64,000 bases of DNA. It comes from Schaalia georgiae DSM 6843. Lineage in GTDB: Bacteria > Actinomycetota > Actinomycetes > Actinomycetales > Actinomycetaceae. The stretch spans positions 1 through 64,000 of the forward strand of contig NZ_AUBM01000011.1 of assembly GCF_000429245.1 (NCBI RefSeq), in the 5' to 3' direction. Each line of letters begins with the position of its first letter. The stretch's first letter is position 1. The position numbers and the translations under genes are program-made. Shown here in pieces: positions 7,776 through 19,733 of the stretch. Below the pieces are notes generated by a model. The model was not told the DNA's origin and did no database searches. It saw only the letters and a list, made by a program, of their open reading frames with translations.

Positions 7776-9089
7776 ATGGGAGACACCAGAGTGGGTGAGG
7801 GGCCGCCAGCGCCGGCGCGCCGCCTGAAAATCCTCTTCGTCATCAACAACCTCTACACGTCGGGCAATGGGCTCTCCGCCTCGGCAAGGCGCACGATCGC
7901 CGCGCTGCGCGGCGCCGGGCACGATGTGCGTGTGCTCAGCTCCGGGAGCGCCGACGAGTGCCGGAAGGCGGGTTTCCCCGCCCCCGACTACCCGCTCCCG
8001 GCGGCCCGCGTGCCCCTGGTCCACGGGATCATCCGCTCCCAGGGGTACGCCTTCGCCAGGGCAGAGCGCGAGGCGGTCCGCGCGGGCGTCCGGTGGGCGG
8101 ACGTCGTGCACTTGGAGGAGCCCTTCGAATTGCAGGCCCGGGCCGCGGCCGCCGCACGGGCCGCCGGGACCCCCTGCCTGGGGACCTACCACATCCACCC
8201 CGAGAACCTCACGGCGACTATCGGGCTCGCCGGCTTGCGCCCCCTCAACGAGGCGGTCCTGGCCTCGTGGGTCCGACGCGTCTACCGCCACTGCGCCGTC
8301 GTGCAGTGCCCGTCGGAGAACGTCCGGGAGCGCCTCGCCCCGCTCCACATGGGCGCCCGCCTGGTCACCATATCGAATGGCGTTCCGGCGCCCGCCCCTG
8401 CCGTGTCCGCGGCGCGGACGGCAGCGGACGCGGATACGGGCGCTCCGCCCACTGGCGCGGGCGCCGCGGAGCCCGCGGAAGGAGCCCCTCCCGTCGGCAT
8501 GGCCCCTCCTGCGGACGGGACCGCGCGCCCGGGCGCTGGCGGAAACCGCTACCGGGTGCTCGTCGTGGGAAGGCTCTCACGCGAGAAGGACCAGGGCACC
8601 GTCCTGCGGGCGATGCGGCACAGCGCCAACGCCCACCGCATCGACCTGGTCTTCGCGGGACGCGGGCCCATGGGCGCGCGCCTACGGCGGGACGCAGCGC
8701 GCCTCGTGAGGAACGGGGTGCTCACCCGGTCCCCGGAGTTCGCCTTCTTCGACGCCGATGGTTTGACGGCCCAGGCCCGTGCGGCGGACCTCTACGTCCA
8801 CTCCGCCACTATCGAGGTCGAGGGCCTGTCGTGCCTGGAGGTCCTGCGCCACGGGGTCGTCCCGGTGATCGCCCGCTCGCCGCACTCGGCGACGGCGCAA
8901 TTCGCCAGGGATCCCCATAGCCTCTACCGGGCCGGGGACGCGCGCGGGCTCGCCCGCGCCATCGACTACTGGCTGGACGACGACGCCCGCCGCCGGGCCA
9001 GCGCCTCCCGGTACAGGGGCATCGGCGCCCAGTACGACATCCGCCGTTGCGTGGGGGCTCTCATCGACGAGTACGCCGCCATCGCCTAG
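7776..9089 (+). CDS. family 4 glycosyltransferase
   Basis: This 437-residue GT-B fold enzyme probably transfers a sugar from a nucleotide sugar. The N-terminal Rossmann domain begins LKILFVINNLYTSGNG. The C-terminal domain begins VLVVGRLSREKDQGTVLRAM and ends with the retaining-GT4 E-x7-E motif in EVEGLSCLE. Between them, residues ~208-250 are an Ala/Gly/Pro-rich low-complexity linker, an unusual insertion for the family. The acceptor is unknown: cell-wall glycan, glycolipid and capsule are all possible. It stands alone between ilvC and leuB. The ATG at 7776 precedes the domain by about 17 residues; a GTG at 7698 is in frame but its extension looks non-coding. Confidence 0.85.
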   Translation: MGDTRVGEGPPAPARRLKILFVINNLYTSGNGLSASARRTIAALRGAGHDVRVLSSGSADECRKAGFPAPDYPLPAARVPLVHGIIRSQGYAFARAEREAVRAGVRWADVVHLEEPFELQARAAAAARAAGTPCLGTYHIHPENLTATIGLAGLRPLNEAVLASWVRRVYRHCAVVQCPSENVRERLAPLHMGARLVTISNGVPAPAPAVSAARTAADADTGAPPTGAGAAEPAEGAPPVGMAPPADGTARPGAGGNRYRVLVVGRLSREKDQGTVLRAMRHSANAHRIDLVFAGRGPMGARLRRDAARLVRNGVLTRSPEFAFFDADGLTAQARAADLYVHSATIEVEGLSCLEVLRHGVVPVIARSPHSATAQFARDPHSLYRAGDARGLARAIDYWLDDDARRRASASRYRGIGAQYDIRRCVGALIDEYAAIA

Positions 9090-9206
9090 GGCGGCTCTCC
9101 GAAAGGCGCGGGCGTCGGCGGTCCCCGGGCACGAGTGCGGGCGCACGGCTTCCCAATGCGCGGACGCCATCCGCCCGCAGCCGGGCGGGGACGGGAAGAT
9201 AACACC

Positions 9207-10259
9207 ATGACAACGCTGAACATCGCAGTGATCCCCGGCGACGGCATCGGCCAGGAAGTCGTGCCCGAGGCGCTCAAGGCGCTCACACGGGCGCTGGAGG
9301 GGACGGGCGTGGACATCACCACCACCCACTTCGACCTGGGGGCCAGGCGCTGGCACCGCACCGGGGAGACGCTCACGCAGGCCGACCTCGCCCAGATCAA
9401 GGCCCACGACGCCATCCTGCTCGGGGCGGTCGGGGACCCCTCCGTTCCCTCCGGGGTCCTGGAGCGGGGCCTGCTGCTCGGGCTCCGCTTCGCGTTGGAC
9501 CACTACGTCAACCTGCGCCCCTCGAAGTACTACGCCGGGGTCCCCACGCCCCTGGCGGACCCCGGCGATATCGACTTCGTCGTCGTGAGGGAGGGCACCG
9601 AGGGCCTCTACGCGGGTAACGGAGGGGCGCTCCGCGTCGGAACGCCCCACGAGATCGCCACGGAGGTCTCGGTCAACACCGCCCACGGGGTTGAAAGAGT
9701 GGTCCGCTACGCCTTCGCCCTGGCCCGGAAGCGCCGCAAGCGCCTCACCCTGGTCCACAAGCACAATGTCCTGGTCAACGCAGGCCACCTGTGGCGGCGC
9801 ATCGTGGAGTCCGTCGGCCGCGAGTACCCCGACGTGGAAACCGGCTACTGCCACATCGACGCCGCGACGATCCACATGGTGACCGACCCCGGGCGCTTCG
9901 ACGTCATCGTCACCGACAACCTCTTCGGGGACATCCTCACGGACGAGGCGGGCGCCGTCACTGGCGGCATCGGCCTGTCCGCCTCGGGCAACCTCAACCC
10001 CAGCGGCGAGTTCCCGTCGATGTTCGAGCCCGTCCATGGCTCCGCGCCCGATATCGCCGGTCAGGGGAAAGCGGACCCGACGGCGGCCATCGCCTCGGTG
10101 GCGCTCATGCTGGATTTCCTGGGGCACGGCGAGCCTGCCCGGCGCGTCGAGGCGGCGATCACCCACGACATGGCGGCGCGGGCCGGGGCGAGGCGCGCGG
10201 GGGAGCCGCTGGCGCGCACAACGGCGCAGATCGGCGACGCGATCACCGCCCTCATCTGA
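9207..10259 (+). CDS. leuB: 3-isopropylmalate dehydrogenase
   Basis: This 350-residue NAD-dependent decarboxylating dehydrogenase of leucine synthesis belongs to the beta-decarboxylating dehydrogenase family. It begins [19 protein letters not shown]. It shows substrate- and metal-binding [30 protein letters not shown] and [15 protein letters not shown], and the NAD-site [19 protein letters not shown]. Tartrate and isocitrate dehydrogenases share the fold, but length, motifs and the nearby ilv genes favour LeuB. A weak AGA-rich ribosome site precedes the ATG. Confidence 0.93.
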   Translation: MTTLNIAVIPGDGIGQEVVPEALKALTRALEGTGVDITTTHFDLGARRWHRTGETLTQADLAQIKAHDAILLGAVGDPSVPSGVLERGLLLGLRFALDHYVNLRPSKYYAGVPTPLADPGDIDFVVVREGTEGLYAGNGGALRVGTPHEIATEVSVNTAHGVERVVRYAFALARKRRKRLTLVHKHNVLVNAGHLWRRIVESVGREYPDVETGYCHIDAATIHMVTDPGRFDVIVTDNLFGDILTDEAGAVTGGIGLSASGNLNPSGEFPSMFEPVHGSAPDIAGQGKADPTAAIASVALMLDFLGHGEPARRVEAAITHDMAARAGARRAGEPLARTTAQIGDAITALI

Positions 10260-10412
10260 GGGGACTGCCGACGCCGCACAGCCAAGTGCAGCGGATCCCG
10301 GGGCATCGTCGGGGCGTCCTTGTGCCCGCGCAGACGGTGGGGAACTGGGCGGACTTGGGTGAGGCGCCCGAAGGGGGTCCTGTGCCCGCGTGGACGGCGG
10401 CGCAGAACCGGG

Positions 10413-10432
10413 CGCCCCCAACTGCGGGGGCG
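10413..10432. terminator. hairpin between converging leuB and lipoprotein gene
   Basis: CGCCCCC pairs with GGGGGCG around AACTGC. It is the only strong stem in the 211-bp gap and could end transcription from either side. The rest of the gap holds only a weak repeat of TGTGCCCGCG-N2-GACGG (about 10319 and 10380). Confidence 0.45.
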
Positions 10433-10470
10433 GGGCCCGGCACCGTCGCAGCTCCGCCCGCCGGGCGCTG

Positions 10471-11511
10471 TCACTGGACCCCGATGACCGCCCCGAAAGC
10501 GGCCACCGACCCCCAGCGGGCGATGTCGGTGAGCGCCGTGTTGACCCCCACGGCCCGCACGGAGGCTGAGTCGGAGGCCAGCAGGGACACGTCTGCGGCC
10601 ACTAGGTCCACCGCCAGGTCGGCGGGCGAGGACGAGGGCAGGGAGCAGCGCACCGTCCGCGCGTCGGCGACGCCGGCCGATAGTGCCTGGTCGGTCCGCA
10701 CCATCAGCTCCTCGGCGCGCTCGTCGGCATCGGCCAGCGGCTCGCCCGAGACGCGGTTGCGCGGCAGCGTCTGGGCGACGCAGTCCCACGACGCGACTGC
10801 GGCGGACAGCACTGGTGACGCGGCCATGCCCTGGTCCGCCCGGCCGAACGGCAGGGCGGGCAGTGGGGAGGTGTGGAAGTCCTGTACCCCCCACGTCTGC
10901 ACCCCCGCCTCGCTGAGGCCGTTGAGCCGCTGGTTGGCCGAATCCGCCCGTGCGGCCCCGGTGGTCACCGAGATCCCGTAGGCGGAGGCCAGGGACTGGG
11001 CGCTGCGGTAGCGCCCCAGGGCGACTGCCGCCAGGGTGCGCGCGTCGTCGCCCGACTCCGTGGTCGTCGGATCCGCGGCGGCCGCCAGGTCGCGCTCGGC
11101 GGTGGCCGCCAACCACGCCACGAAGCCCTCGACGTCCACTGGGGCGTCGGAGACGGACGCGGGCTCCTCGGCGCCCTCGGGGGGCTGCCCTCCCCACGGA
11201 TCCCACAGCCCGCCCAGCGCCGCGAGCCTGGTGGCCGACTCGTCGGCCAACGAGCCCAGTGCCTGCTGGCAGGAGGTGCACGTCACGGCGACCGTGGACA
11301 GAGCCCGGGCGCGCAGCTCCGCCGCCGCCTCGGTGCGGGCCGACAAATCCCGGACCTGGGCGAACCCGGACAGCTGCGGCAGGGACGAGGAGGAGCATCC
11401 GGACACGACGGCGGCCACGACGGCGCACGCCGCGCCCGCTCGGGCGAGCGCTCCGCGCCTCGGTGCTGGGACGGGCGTGGAGCGGGTGGCTTCGGAAATC
11501 AAAACAGGCAC
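10471..11511 (-). CDS. putative lipoprotein, DUF4439/ferritin-like
   Basis: This 346-residue exported protein has basic residues, then a hydrophobic segment ending in a lipobox (VVAAVVSGC, Cys at about residue 36), so it is probably lipid-anchored outside the membrane. The rest is Ala-rich and helical, with a CTSC pair at about residue 70. Its C-terminal half has the look of the DUF4439 ferritin-like domain commonly encoded next to rimP in actinobacteria; that match is by context and composition. The GTG at 11511 is chosen as the first start giving a normal signal peptide. It is divergent from rimP. Function unknown. Confidence 0.7.
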   Translation of the reverse strand: MPVLISEATRSTPVPAPRRGALARAGAACAVVAAVVSGCSSSSLPQLSGFAQVRDLSARTEAAAELRARALSTVAVTCTSCQQALGSLADESATRLAALGGLWDPWGGQPPEGAEEPASVSDAPVDVEGFVAWLAATAERDLAAAADPTTTESGDDARTLAAVALGRYRSAQSLASAYGISVTTGAARADSANQRLNGLSEAGVQTWGVQDFHTSPLPALPFGRADQGMAASPVLSAAVASWDCVAQTLPRNRVSGEPLADADERAEELMVRTDQALSAGVADARTVRCSLPSSSPADLAVDLVAADVSLLASDSASVRAVGVNTALTDIARWGSVAAFGAVIGVQ

Positions 11512-11600
11512 GGTGGAATCATCCCACACCCCGGGTAGGATATAGACCCAAGTCGGCGCGCCGGTCTCGGCGCGTCCCACACAGTGGAAAGCGGGGAGCA

Positions 11601-12086
11601 ATGGCACATCCAGCACGAGACGCGCGACTCGAGGAACTCCTGGGACCGGTCGTCGCGAGCGAGGACCTGGAACTCGACGCGGTCGTGCGCACCCACTCCG
11701 GGGGCACCCCCTTGGTGCGGGTCACGGTCGACACTCCGCTGGTCGAGGGCGCCGGGGAGCAGGCGAGAGTGGACTCGGACACCCTCGCCGTGGTCTCGCG
11801 CGCAGTGTCGGCCGCCCTCGACCGGGCGGACCCCATCGACGGCGAGTACCTGTTGGAGGTGTCCACCCCCGGTGCTGAGCGCGAGCTCACCGAGCCCCGC
11901 CACTGGAAACGCCAGGTAGGCCTGCCCGTGCGGGTCAAGCTCCGTGACGGCGGACACGTGAGTGGCCGTGTCCGCGGTGCGGACGACGTGTCGGCCACAC
12001 TGGAAACCGAAGGGGGAACGACTACCATCGAGTACGCAAACATGAAGAAGGCGCGGGCCCGCGTCGAACTCGGTTCAAAGGATTGA
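11601..12086 (+). CDS. rimP: ribosome maturation factor RimP
   Basis: This 161-residue 30S assembly factor has the two-domain RimP fold. The N-terminal half is LEELLGPVVASEDLELDAVV, with the conserved DPIDGEYLLEVSTPGAERELTE block (seen as DPIDGEYLLEVSTPG) in the middle. The C-terminal half is an SH3-like barrel. GGGGAGCA precedes the ATG. It is the first gene of the translation cluster running on to pnp, 7 nt before nusA. Confidence 0.95.
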   Translation: MAHPARDARLEELLGPVVASEDLELDAVVRTHSGGTPLVRVTVDTPLVEGAGEQARVDSDTLAVVSRAVSAALDRADPIDGEYLLEVSTPGAERELTEPRHWKRQVGLPVRVKLRDGGHVSGRVRGADDVSATLETEGGTTTIEYANMKKARARVELGSKD

Positions 12087-12093
12087 GGCGGAC

Positions 12094-13122
12094 ATGGAAA
12101 TCGACATGACGGCACTGCGCATGGTGGAGACCGAGAAGGGCGTTTCCCTGGACACCCTGGTCGATGCCATCGAGGAGGCCCTGCTCAAGGCCTACCACAA
12201 CATCCCCGGCGCTATCAGCGAGGCCCGCATCGAGATCGACAAGAAGACCGGGCGCGTCACGGTCATGGCCGTCGACGAGGACGAGGACGGCAACCCCATC
12301 GGGGAGTTCGACGACACGCCGAAGAACTTCGGGCGCATCGCCCAGGCCACCGCCCGATCGGTCATCATGGCCAGGCTCCGCGACGCCGACGACCAGCGCG
12401 TCTTCGGCGACTTCGCCGGCCGGGAGGGGCAGATCATCACCGGCACCGTCCAGCAGAGCAGGGACGGCCATCTCACGCGGGTGCAGATCAGCGACGACTT
12501 CGAGGCCGTCCTGCCCGACTCGGAGAAGGTCCCGGGCGAGACCTACCGCCACGGCGACCGCATCCGTGCCTACGTGGTCGGCGTCGAGCGGACCGAGCGC
12601 GGCCCCCGCGTTACCCTCTCGCGCACGCACCCCGGCCTGGTCGAGAGCCTCTTCGAGCGCGAGGTCCCCGAGATCCAGCAGGGGCTGGTGAGGATCAGGG
12701 CGATCGCCCGCGAGGCGGGGCACCGCACGAAGATCGCCGTGGCGGCCACCCGCGAGGGCATCAACGCCAAGGGCGCGTGCATCGGCCCCGTGGGCGCCCG
12801 CGTCCGCGCGGTGATGACCGAGCTCGGTGGTGAGAAGATCGACATCGTCGACTACTCGGAGGACCCCGCGCGCTTCGTTGCCAATGCCCTCTCGCCCGCG
12901 CGCGTGACCCGTGTCGTCGTCCACTCCGTCGACAACCGGACCGCGACGGCGATCGTCCCTGATTTCCAGCTCTCCCTCGCCATCGGCAAGGAGGGCCAGA
13001 ACGCCCGCCTGGCCGCCAGGCTCACCAACTTCCACATCGACATCCACTCGGACACGGAAACGGGGGACGAGGCGACCGCTTCGCGCGTGTCGACACCGGA
13101 TTCCGTGACCAGTCGCTCATAG
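12094..13122 (+). CDS. nusA: transcription termination/antitermination factor NusA
   Basis: This 342-residue short actinobacterial NusA lacks the C-terminal acidic repeats of E. coli NusA. It has an N-terminal RNA polymerase-binding domain (residues ~1-125), an S1 domain (~130-200, GQIITGTVQQ), and two KH domains with GACIGPVGARVRAV and SLAIGKEGQNARLAARLT. It pauses RNA polymerase and binds nascent RNA. It directly follows rimP in the usual order. Confidence 0.97.
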   Translation: MEIDMTALRMVETEKGVSLDTLVDAIEEALLKAYHNIPGAISEARIEIDKKTGRVTVMAVDEDEDGNPIGEFDDTPKNFGRIAQATARSVIMARLRDADDQRVFGDFAGREGQIITGTVQQSRDGHLTRVQISDDFEAVLPDSEKVPGETYRHGDRIRAYVVGVERTERGPRVTLSRTHPGLVESLFEREVPEIQQGLVRIRAIAREAGHRTKIAVAATREGINAKGACIGPVGARVRAVMTELGGEKIDIVDYSEDPARFVANALSPARVTRVVVHSVDNRTATAIVPDFQLSLAIGKEGQNARLAARLTNFHIDIHSDTETGDEATASRVSTPDSVTSRS

Positions 13123-13167
13123 GAGTTGGTCAGGGGCCGCACCGCGCGTGGATTAAACTAGGGAACC

Positions 13168-13518
13168 GTGTCGCAACCATCCGCACCGGGGAGCGCCGCC
13201 GCTGGCGGCCCCATCCGGACGTGCATCGGCTGCGGCGAGCGCGGCGCGCGAGCGGACCTCGTCCGCGTAGTCGTGCCCCCAGGAGGCCCCGCGACAGTGG
13301 ACCTCCGACGCGATCAGCCCGGCAGGGGCGCGTGGATCCACCCCGATCCCGCGTGCGTCCAGGCGGCCCGCAGGCGCCGGGCGTTGGAGCGCGCGATGCG
13401 CGCGCGGACCGACACCGGCTCCTCAGTGTGGGTGCAATTGGAGGCGATCGCGAGTCAAGCGGCAAACGCCGACGATCGAGAAACGGAAGCGGGTTGGAAG
13501 CTGATGGGCACCCGATGA
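13168..13518 (+). CDS. ylxR: YlxR family RNA-binding protein (DUF448)
   Basis: This 116-residue protein carries the YlxR motif RTCIGCGERG and GRGAWIHPDPACV. The family binds RNA and in Bacillus (RnpM) modulates RNase P; here the role is inferred. The GTG start at 13168 leaves a short flexible N-terminus. It sits between nusA and infB as in most Gram-positive genomes. Confidence 0.92.
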   Translation: MSQPSAPGSAAAGGPIRTCIGCGERGARADLVRVVVPPGGPATVDLRRDQPGRGAWIHPDPACVQAARRRRALERAMRARTDTGSSVWVQLEAIASQAANADDRETEAGWKLMGTR

Positions 13519-13591
13519 GTACCCAGCGATGAGCTGCCAGCAAGACGAATAACGCGCCTCCTGCCCGGAGGCGCTTCCGGACAGGAGAAAT

Positions 13592-16420
<2,829 letters not shown>

Positions 16421-16436
16421 GACAGCGGGCGCACGC

Positions 16437-16468
16437 AGGGGCGGGGGCCGGTTGCGGTCCCCGCCCCT
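16437..16468 (+). terminator. terminator hairpin after infB
   Basis: AGGGGCGGGG pairs with CCCCGCCCCT, with an inner CCG/CGG stem and a GTTG loop, 16 nt after the infB stop. There is no U-tract. The 228-bp gap to rbfA probably also holds a promoter (TACCAT near 16595), so rbfA may be transcribed separately. Confidence 0.6.
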
Positions 16469-16648
16469 CGCGCGCGGCGGGGGGCTTCCGTCGGCGCGTG
16501 CGTTGCGTGCCCTGAGCGGTGCCGGTTCCCCTTCCTGCGCCCGGTTCCCGGCGGGGCCGGGCGCCGTCCCGCGCCCCGGGCCTCCATCTCGTACCATTGG
16601 GCGAGGAGTCGGCGCGCCCACGGGTGCGCCAATGATGCGGAGGTTCCC

Positions 16649-17098
16649 ATGGCAGACGAAGCGCGCGTGCGCAAAGTGCAAGAACGTGTCCTGCAGACGG
16701 TCGCGTCCATGATCGGACGGCGCGTCAAAGACCCCCGGCTGGAGTTCGTGACGATCACGGACGCCCGCGTCACCGGGGACCTGCAGCACGCGTCGGTCTT
16801 CTACACCGTTTACGGCGACGAAGCTGCCAGGGCGGGGGCCGCCCGCGCCTTCGAGTCGGCCGGCGGCCTCTTCCGCTCCCAGGTGGGCAAGGTTCTGGGA
16901 CTGCGCCTGACCCCCACCCTGGAGTTCATCCCCGACGCGCTGCCCGAGTCGGCCGCCGCCCTCGAGGGCGCCCTCGCTGCGGCCAAGGCCAAGGACGCGA
17001 CGATCGCCGAGCGCGCCCAAGGCGCCTCCTACGCCGGGGAGGCCGACCCCTACCGCCACGACGACGAGGACGGGGAAGGCCCCCGCGGGGAGGACTGA
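16649..17098 (+). CDS. rbfA: ribosome-binding factor A
   Basis: This 149-residue 30S maturation factor has the KH-like RbfA fold: [32 protein letters not shown] is split here as [20 protein letters not shown] and [12 protein letters not shown]. Downstream are [19 protein letters not shown] and a charged Asp/Glu-rich tail. It is followed by truB after 8 nt. Confidence 0.95.
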   Translation: MADEARVRKVQERVLQTVASMIGRRVKDPRLEFVTITDARVTGDLQHASVFYTVYGDEAARAGAARAFESAGGLFRSQVGKVLGLRLTPTLEFIPDALPESAAALEGALAAAKAKDATIAERAQGASYAGEADPYRHDDEDGEGPRGED

Positions 17099-17106
17099 GC
17101 GAGGCG

Positions 17107-18105
17107 ATGGCCCGCAGACCCGACAGCCCCCGCCCCGGCCTCGTCGTCATCGACAAGCCGCAGGGCATCACCAGCCACGACGCCGTCTCGCGCGTGCGCC
17201 GTGCCGCCCGCACCCGGAAGGTGGGCCACGCGGGCACCCTCGACCCGATGGCCACGGGCGTCCTCGTCGTGGGCATCGGGAAGGCGACGAAACTGCTCAC
17301 CTGGGTGAGCGGCGACACGAAGTCCTACGAGGCGACGATCCGCTTCGGCGCCTCCACCCGCACCGACGACGCCGAGGGCGAGACCACCAGCGCGCCCGGG
17401 TGCGCGGAGCTGGACGCCGCTGCCCTCGGGGCCGCGCTGGAAGGGCTGCGCGGGAACATCATGCAGGTGCCCTCCGCGGTGTCCGCGATCAAGGTCGGCG
17501 GCCGGCGCGCCTACGCCCGTGTCCGCGCCGGCGAGGAAGTCGAGCTGGAGGCGCGCCCGGTGCGCGTCGAGCGCCTCGATCTCATCGGAGCCCCGCGCCC
17601 CGCCGCCCTGCCCGCGCGCGACGGCGGGGGAGGGGGCGTGCCCGTCGTCGACGCGGACATCGTGGTCGAGTGCTCCTCGGGCACCTACATCAGGGCCCTC
17701 GCGCGCGACGCCGGGGCCGCCCTGGGCTGCGGCGCGCACCTGGTGCGCCTGCGACGCACCCGGGTGGGACGCTTCGGGATCGGGGACGCGCTCACACTCG
17801 AGCAGTTCGAGGCCGGTGCCTGCGGCGCCCCCGAGCGGCCCACCGTGCCCCTGATCCCCCTGGACGATGCGGCCCGGGCGATGTTCCCGGTGATCGACCT
17901 CGACCCGCGCGAGGCGGCAGCGCTCGCCCACGGACAGGCGCCCGCCCGCCGGAACCTCCCGGACGGCTCGGGGCCGCTGGCCGCGACCGCGCCCGACGGA
18001 CGGGTCGTGGGACTGGTGGCGCGCAGCGGCGACCGATTGAGGGCGTTGACCGTGTTCTTGGGACCGGGCGCAGAAGGAACAGCGGGAGAAGGGGCAGCCG
18101 AATGA
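17107..18105 (+). CDS. truB: tRNA pseudouridine-55 synthase
   Basis: This 332-residue enzyme makes pseudouridine 55 in the T-loop of tRNAs. The catalytic Asp46 lies in GHAGTLDPMATGVL. KSYEATIRFG, the binding segment VECSSGTYIRALARD and a C-terminal PUA-like region are present. A short Gly-rich insert (ARDGGGGGV, about residue 175) is unusual. The stop overlaps the ribF start (ATGA), so the two are coupled. Confidence 0.95.
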   Translation: MARRPDSPRPGLVVIDKPQGITSHDAVSRVRRAARTRKVGHAGTLDPMATGVLVVGIGKATKLLTWVSGDTKSYEATIRFGASTRTDDAEGETTSAPGCAELDAAALGAALEGLRGNIMQVPSAVSAIKVGGRRAYARVRAGEEVELEARPVRVERLDLIGAPRPAALPARDGGGGGVPVVDADIVVECSSGTYIRALARDAGAALGCGAHLVRLRRTRVGRFGIGDALTLEQFEAGACGAPERPTVPLIPLDDAARAMFPVIDLDPREAAALAHGQAPARRNLPDGSGPLAATAPDGRVVGLVARSGDRLRALTVFLGPGAEGTAGEGAAE

Positions 18106-19091
18106 GAATCTGGCGCACACTGGCCGAGATCCCGGGCGCGCAGCGCTCAGTCGTTACCATCGGGAACTTCGACGGCATGCACAACGGGCACAAGAAGGTC
18201 GTCTCCACCTGCGTCGAGCGCGCCCGCAGGCGCGGCGTCGACGCGGTCGCCATCACCTTCGACCCGCATCCGCTGCAGGTCCACAAACCCGAGGCCGGGG
18301 TCCAGCTCATCTCGCCCCTGCGCGACCGCCTCGACGCGATGGCCGCCGCCGGACTGGACGCGGTGCTCGTGGCCCACTACGACGTGAACCTCTACTCCCT
18401 GGAGCCCGACGAATTCGTCCAGGAGTACGTCGTCGACCGCATGGGCGCCGTCGAGGTGGTGGTCGGCGAGGACTTCCGCTTCGGGCGGGCGAACGCCGGG
18501 ACCATCGACACCTTGCGGGAACTGGGGCGCGGCCTCGGTTTCGACGTCGTCATGGTGACGGACATCGAGGCCCCCGAGGGCCGGCGGTGGTCCTCGTCGT
18601 GGGTACGCTCCCTGCTGGCCGAGGGCGATGTCGCCGGGGCTGCGCGCGTGCTGGGGCACCTGCACCGCATACGTGGCACCGTGGAGCACGGTTTCAAACG
18701 GGGCCGGGCGCTGGGTTTCCCCACGGCGAACCTGGCCAGTGGGATCGAGGGCGTCGTCCCGGGCGACGGGGTGTACGCGGGCTGGCTGGTGCGCAACGTC
18801 CCGGGCACGCTGAGCGCCGAGTTCCTGCCCGCCGCCATCTCCGTGGGGACCAACCCGCAGTTCGGCGCGACGGAGCGCACGGTCGAGGCGCACGTCCTCG
18901 GGAGGAGTGATCTCAACCTCTACGGGGAGCGGATCGCCGTCACCTTCGTGTCGCGGATCCGCCCGATGCTCGCGTTCTCGTCGCTGGAGGAGCTGCTCGC
19001 CCAAATGGACGATGACCTGCGACAAACGGCATCGGTCCTGGGCATCGGCCCCGCCGGGCGCGTTGATCCTGACTCGGTCACGGCGCTCTAG
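18102..19091 (+). CDS. ribF: bifunctional riboflavin kinase / FAD synthetase
   Basis: This 329-residue enzyme converts riboflavin to FMN and then FAD. The N-terminal adenylyltransferase domain has TIGNFDGMHNGHKKV with the nucleotidyltransferase motif and VGEDFRFGRANAGT. The C-terminal flavokinase domain has RGRALGFPTANL and GVYAGW. The ATG overlaps the truB stop. The truB-ribF-rpsO order is widely conserved. Confidence 0.95.
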   Translation: MRIWRTLAEIPGAQRSVVTIGNFDGMHNGHKKVVSTCVERARRRGVDAVAITFDPHPLQVHKPEAGVQLISPLRDRLDAMAAAGLDAVLVAHYDVNLYSLEPDEFVQEYVVDRMGAVEVVVGEDFRFGRANAGTIDTLRELGRGLGFDVVMVTDIEAPEGRRWSSSWVRSLLAEGDVAGAARVLGHLHRIRGTVEHGFKRGRALGFPTANLASGIEGVVPGDGVYAGWLVRNVPGTLSAEFLPAAISVGTNPQFGATERTVEAHVLGRSDLNLYGERIAVTFVSRIRPMLAFSSLEELLAQMDDDLRQTASVLGIGPAGRVDPDSVTAL

Positions 19092-19142
19092 TAAGATACG
19101 AGTGCCTTCGCGCGCCCGATGGTGTCCTTCGTCGCAGCCGGG

Positions 19143-19170
19143 TTGGCGCAATAGTCACACGTGCTACTCT
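19143..19170 (+). promoter_or_regulatory. promoter of rpsO
   Basis: TTGGCG (-35) and TACTCT (-10) are separated by 16 bp, about 80 bp before the rpsO start. The position in the ribF-rpsO gap suits an independent ribosomal-protein promoter. Confidence 0.55.
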
Positions 19171-19251
19171 TATTGAGCCGTCGATCGGCCGCGGACCGTC
19201 AGCCGCGGGGATCCGCCCCGCCGCCCCGTGCAACGAATTGAGGAGAAGCCT

Positions 19252-19521
19252 GTGCCGCTGAGCAAGGACGTCAAGGACCAGATCGTCGCCGAGTACGCCA
19301 CCCACGAGGGCGACACCGGCTCCCCCGAGGTGCAGATCGCACTGCTCACTCAGCGGATCAAGGACCTCACCGAGCACTTCAAGACCCACAAGCACGACCA
19401 CCACTCCCGCCGCGGCCTGCTGCTGCTGGTCGGGCGCCGCCGTCGCCTGCTGGGCTACTTGGCCGACATCGACATCGAGCGCTACCGCTCGCTCATCGAG
19501 CGCCTCGGCCTGCGCCGCTGA
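19252..19521 (+). CDS. rpsO: 30S ribosomal protein S15
   Basis: This 89-residue S15 is of exactly standard length and binds 16S rRNA and S8/S18 in the platform. Conserved parts are [39 protein letters not shown] and LLGYL. The GTG at 19252 with GAGGAG 5 nt upstream is chosen; a GTG at 19228 would add eight non-conserved residues. Confidence 0.97.
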   Translation: MPLSKDVKDQIVAEYATHEGDTGSPEVQIALLTQRIKDLTEHFKTHKHDHHSRRGLLLLVGRRRRLLGYLADIDIERYRSLIERLGLRR

Positions 19522-19529
19522 CCCACCCC

Positions 19530-19555
19530 GGCCCGGCTCCCCAAGGAGTCGGGCC
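19530..19555 (+). terminator. terminator of rpsO
   Basis: GGCCCGGCTCC pairs with GGAGTCGGGCC around CCAA, followed by GCTTTCT. It lies 9 nt after the rpsO stop. Confidence 0.82.
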
Positions 19556-19733
19556 GCTTTCTCGTGCCGGGCCCGGTGCCCGGCGATCCCGCGCCCGATC
19601 GAAGGGCGCACGCCAACCCGCGCGCAAACTGACGGTTTTCGACAGTGGCTCACGGAACCCCCGGTGGCTCCGTGGGCTTCGATCGAAGGCCGAAGTGGAG
19701 CGCGACACCAACAAACCAAAGGAGAAACGCCCC

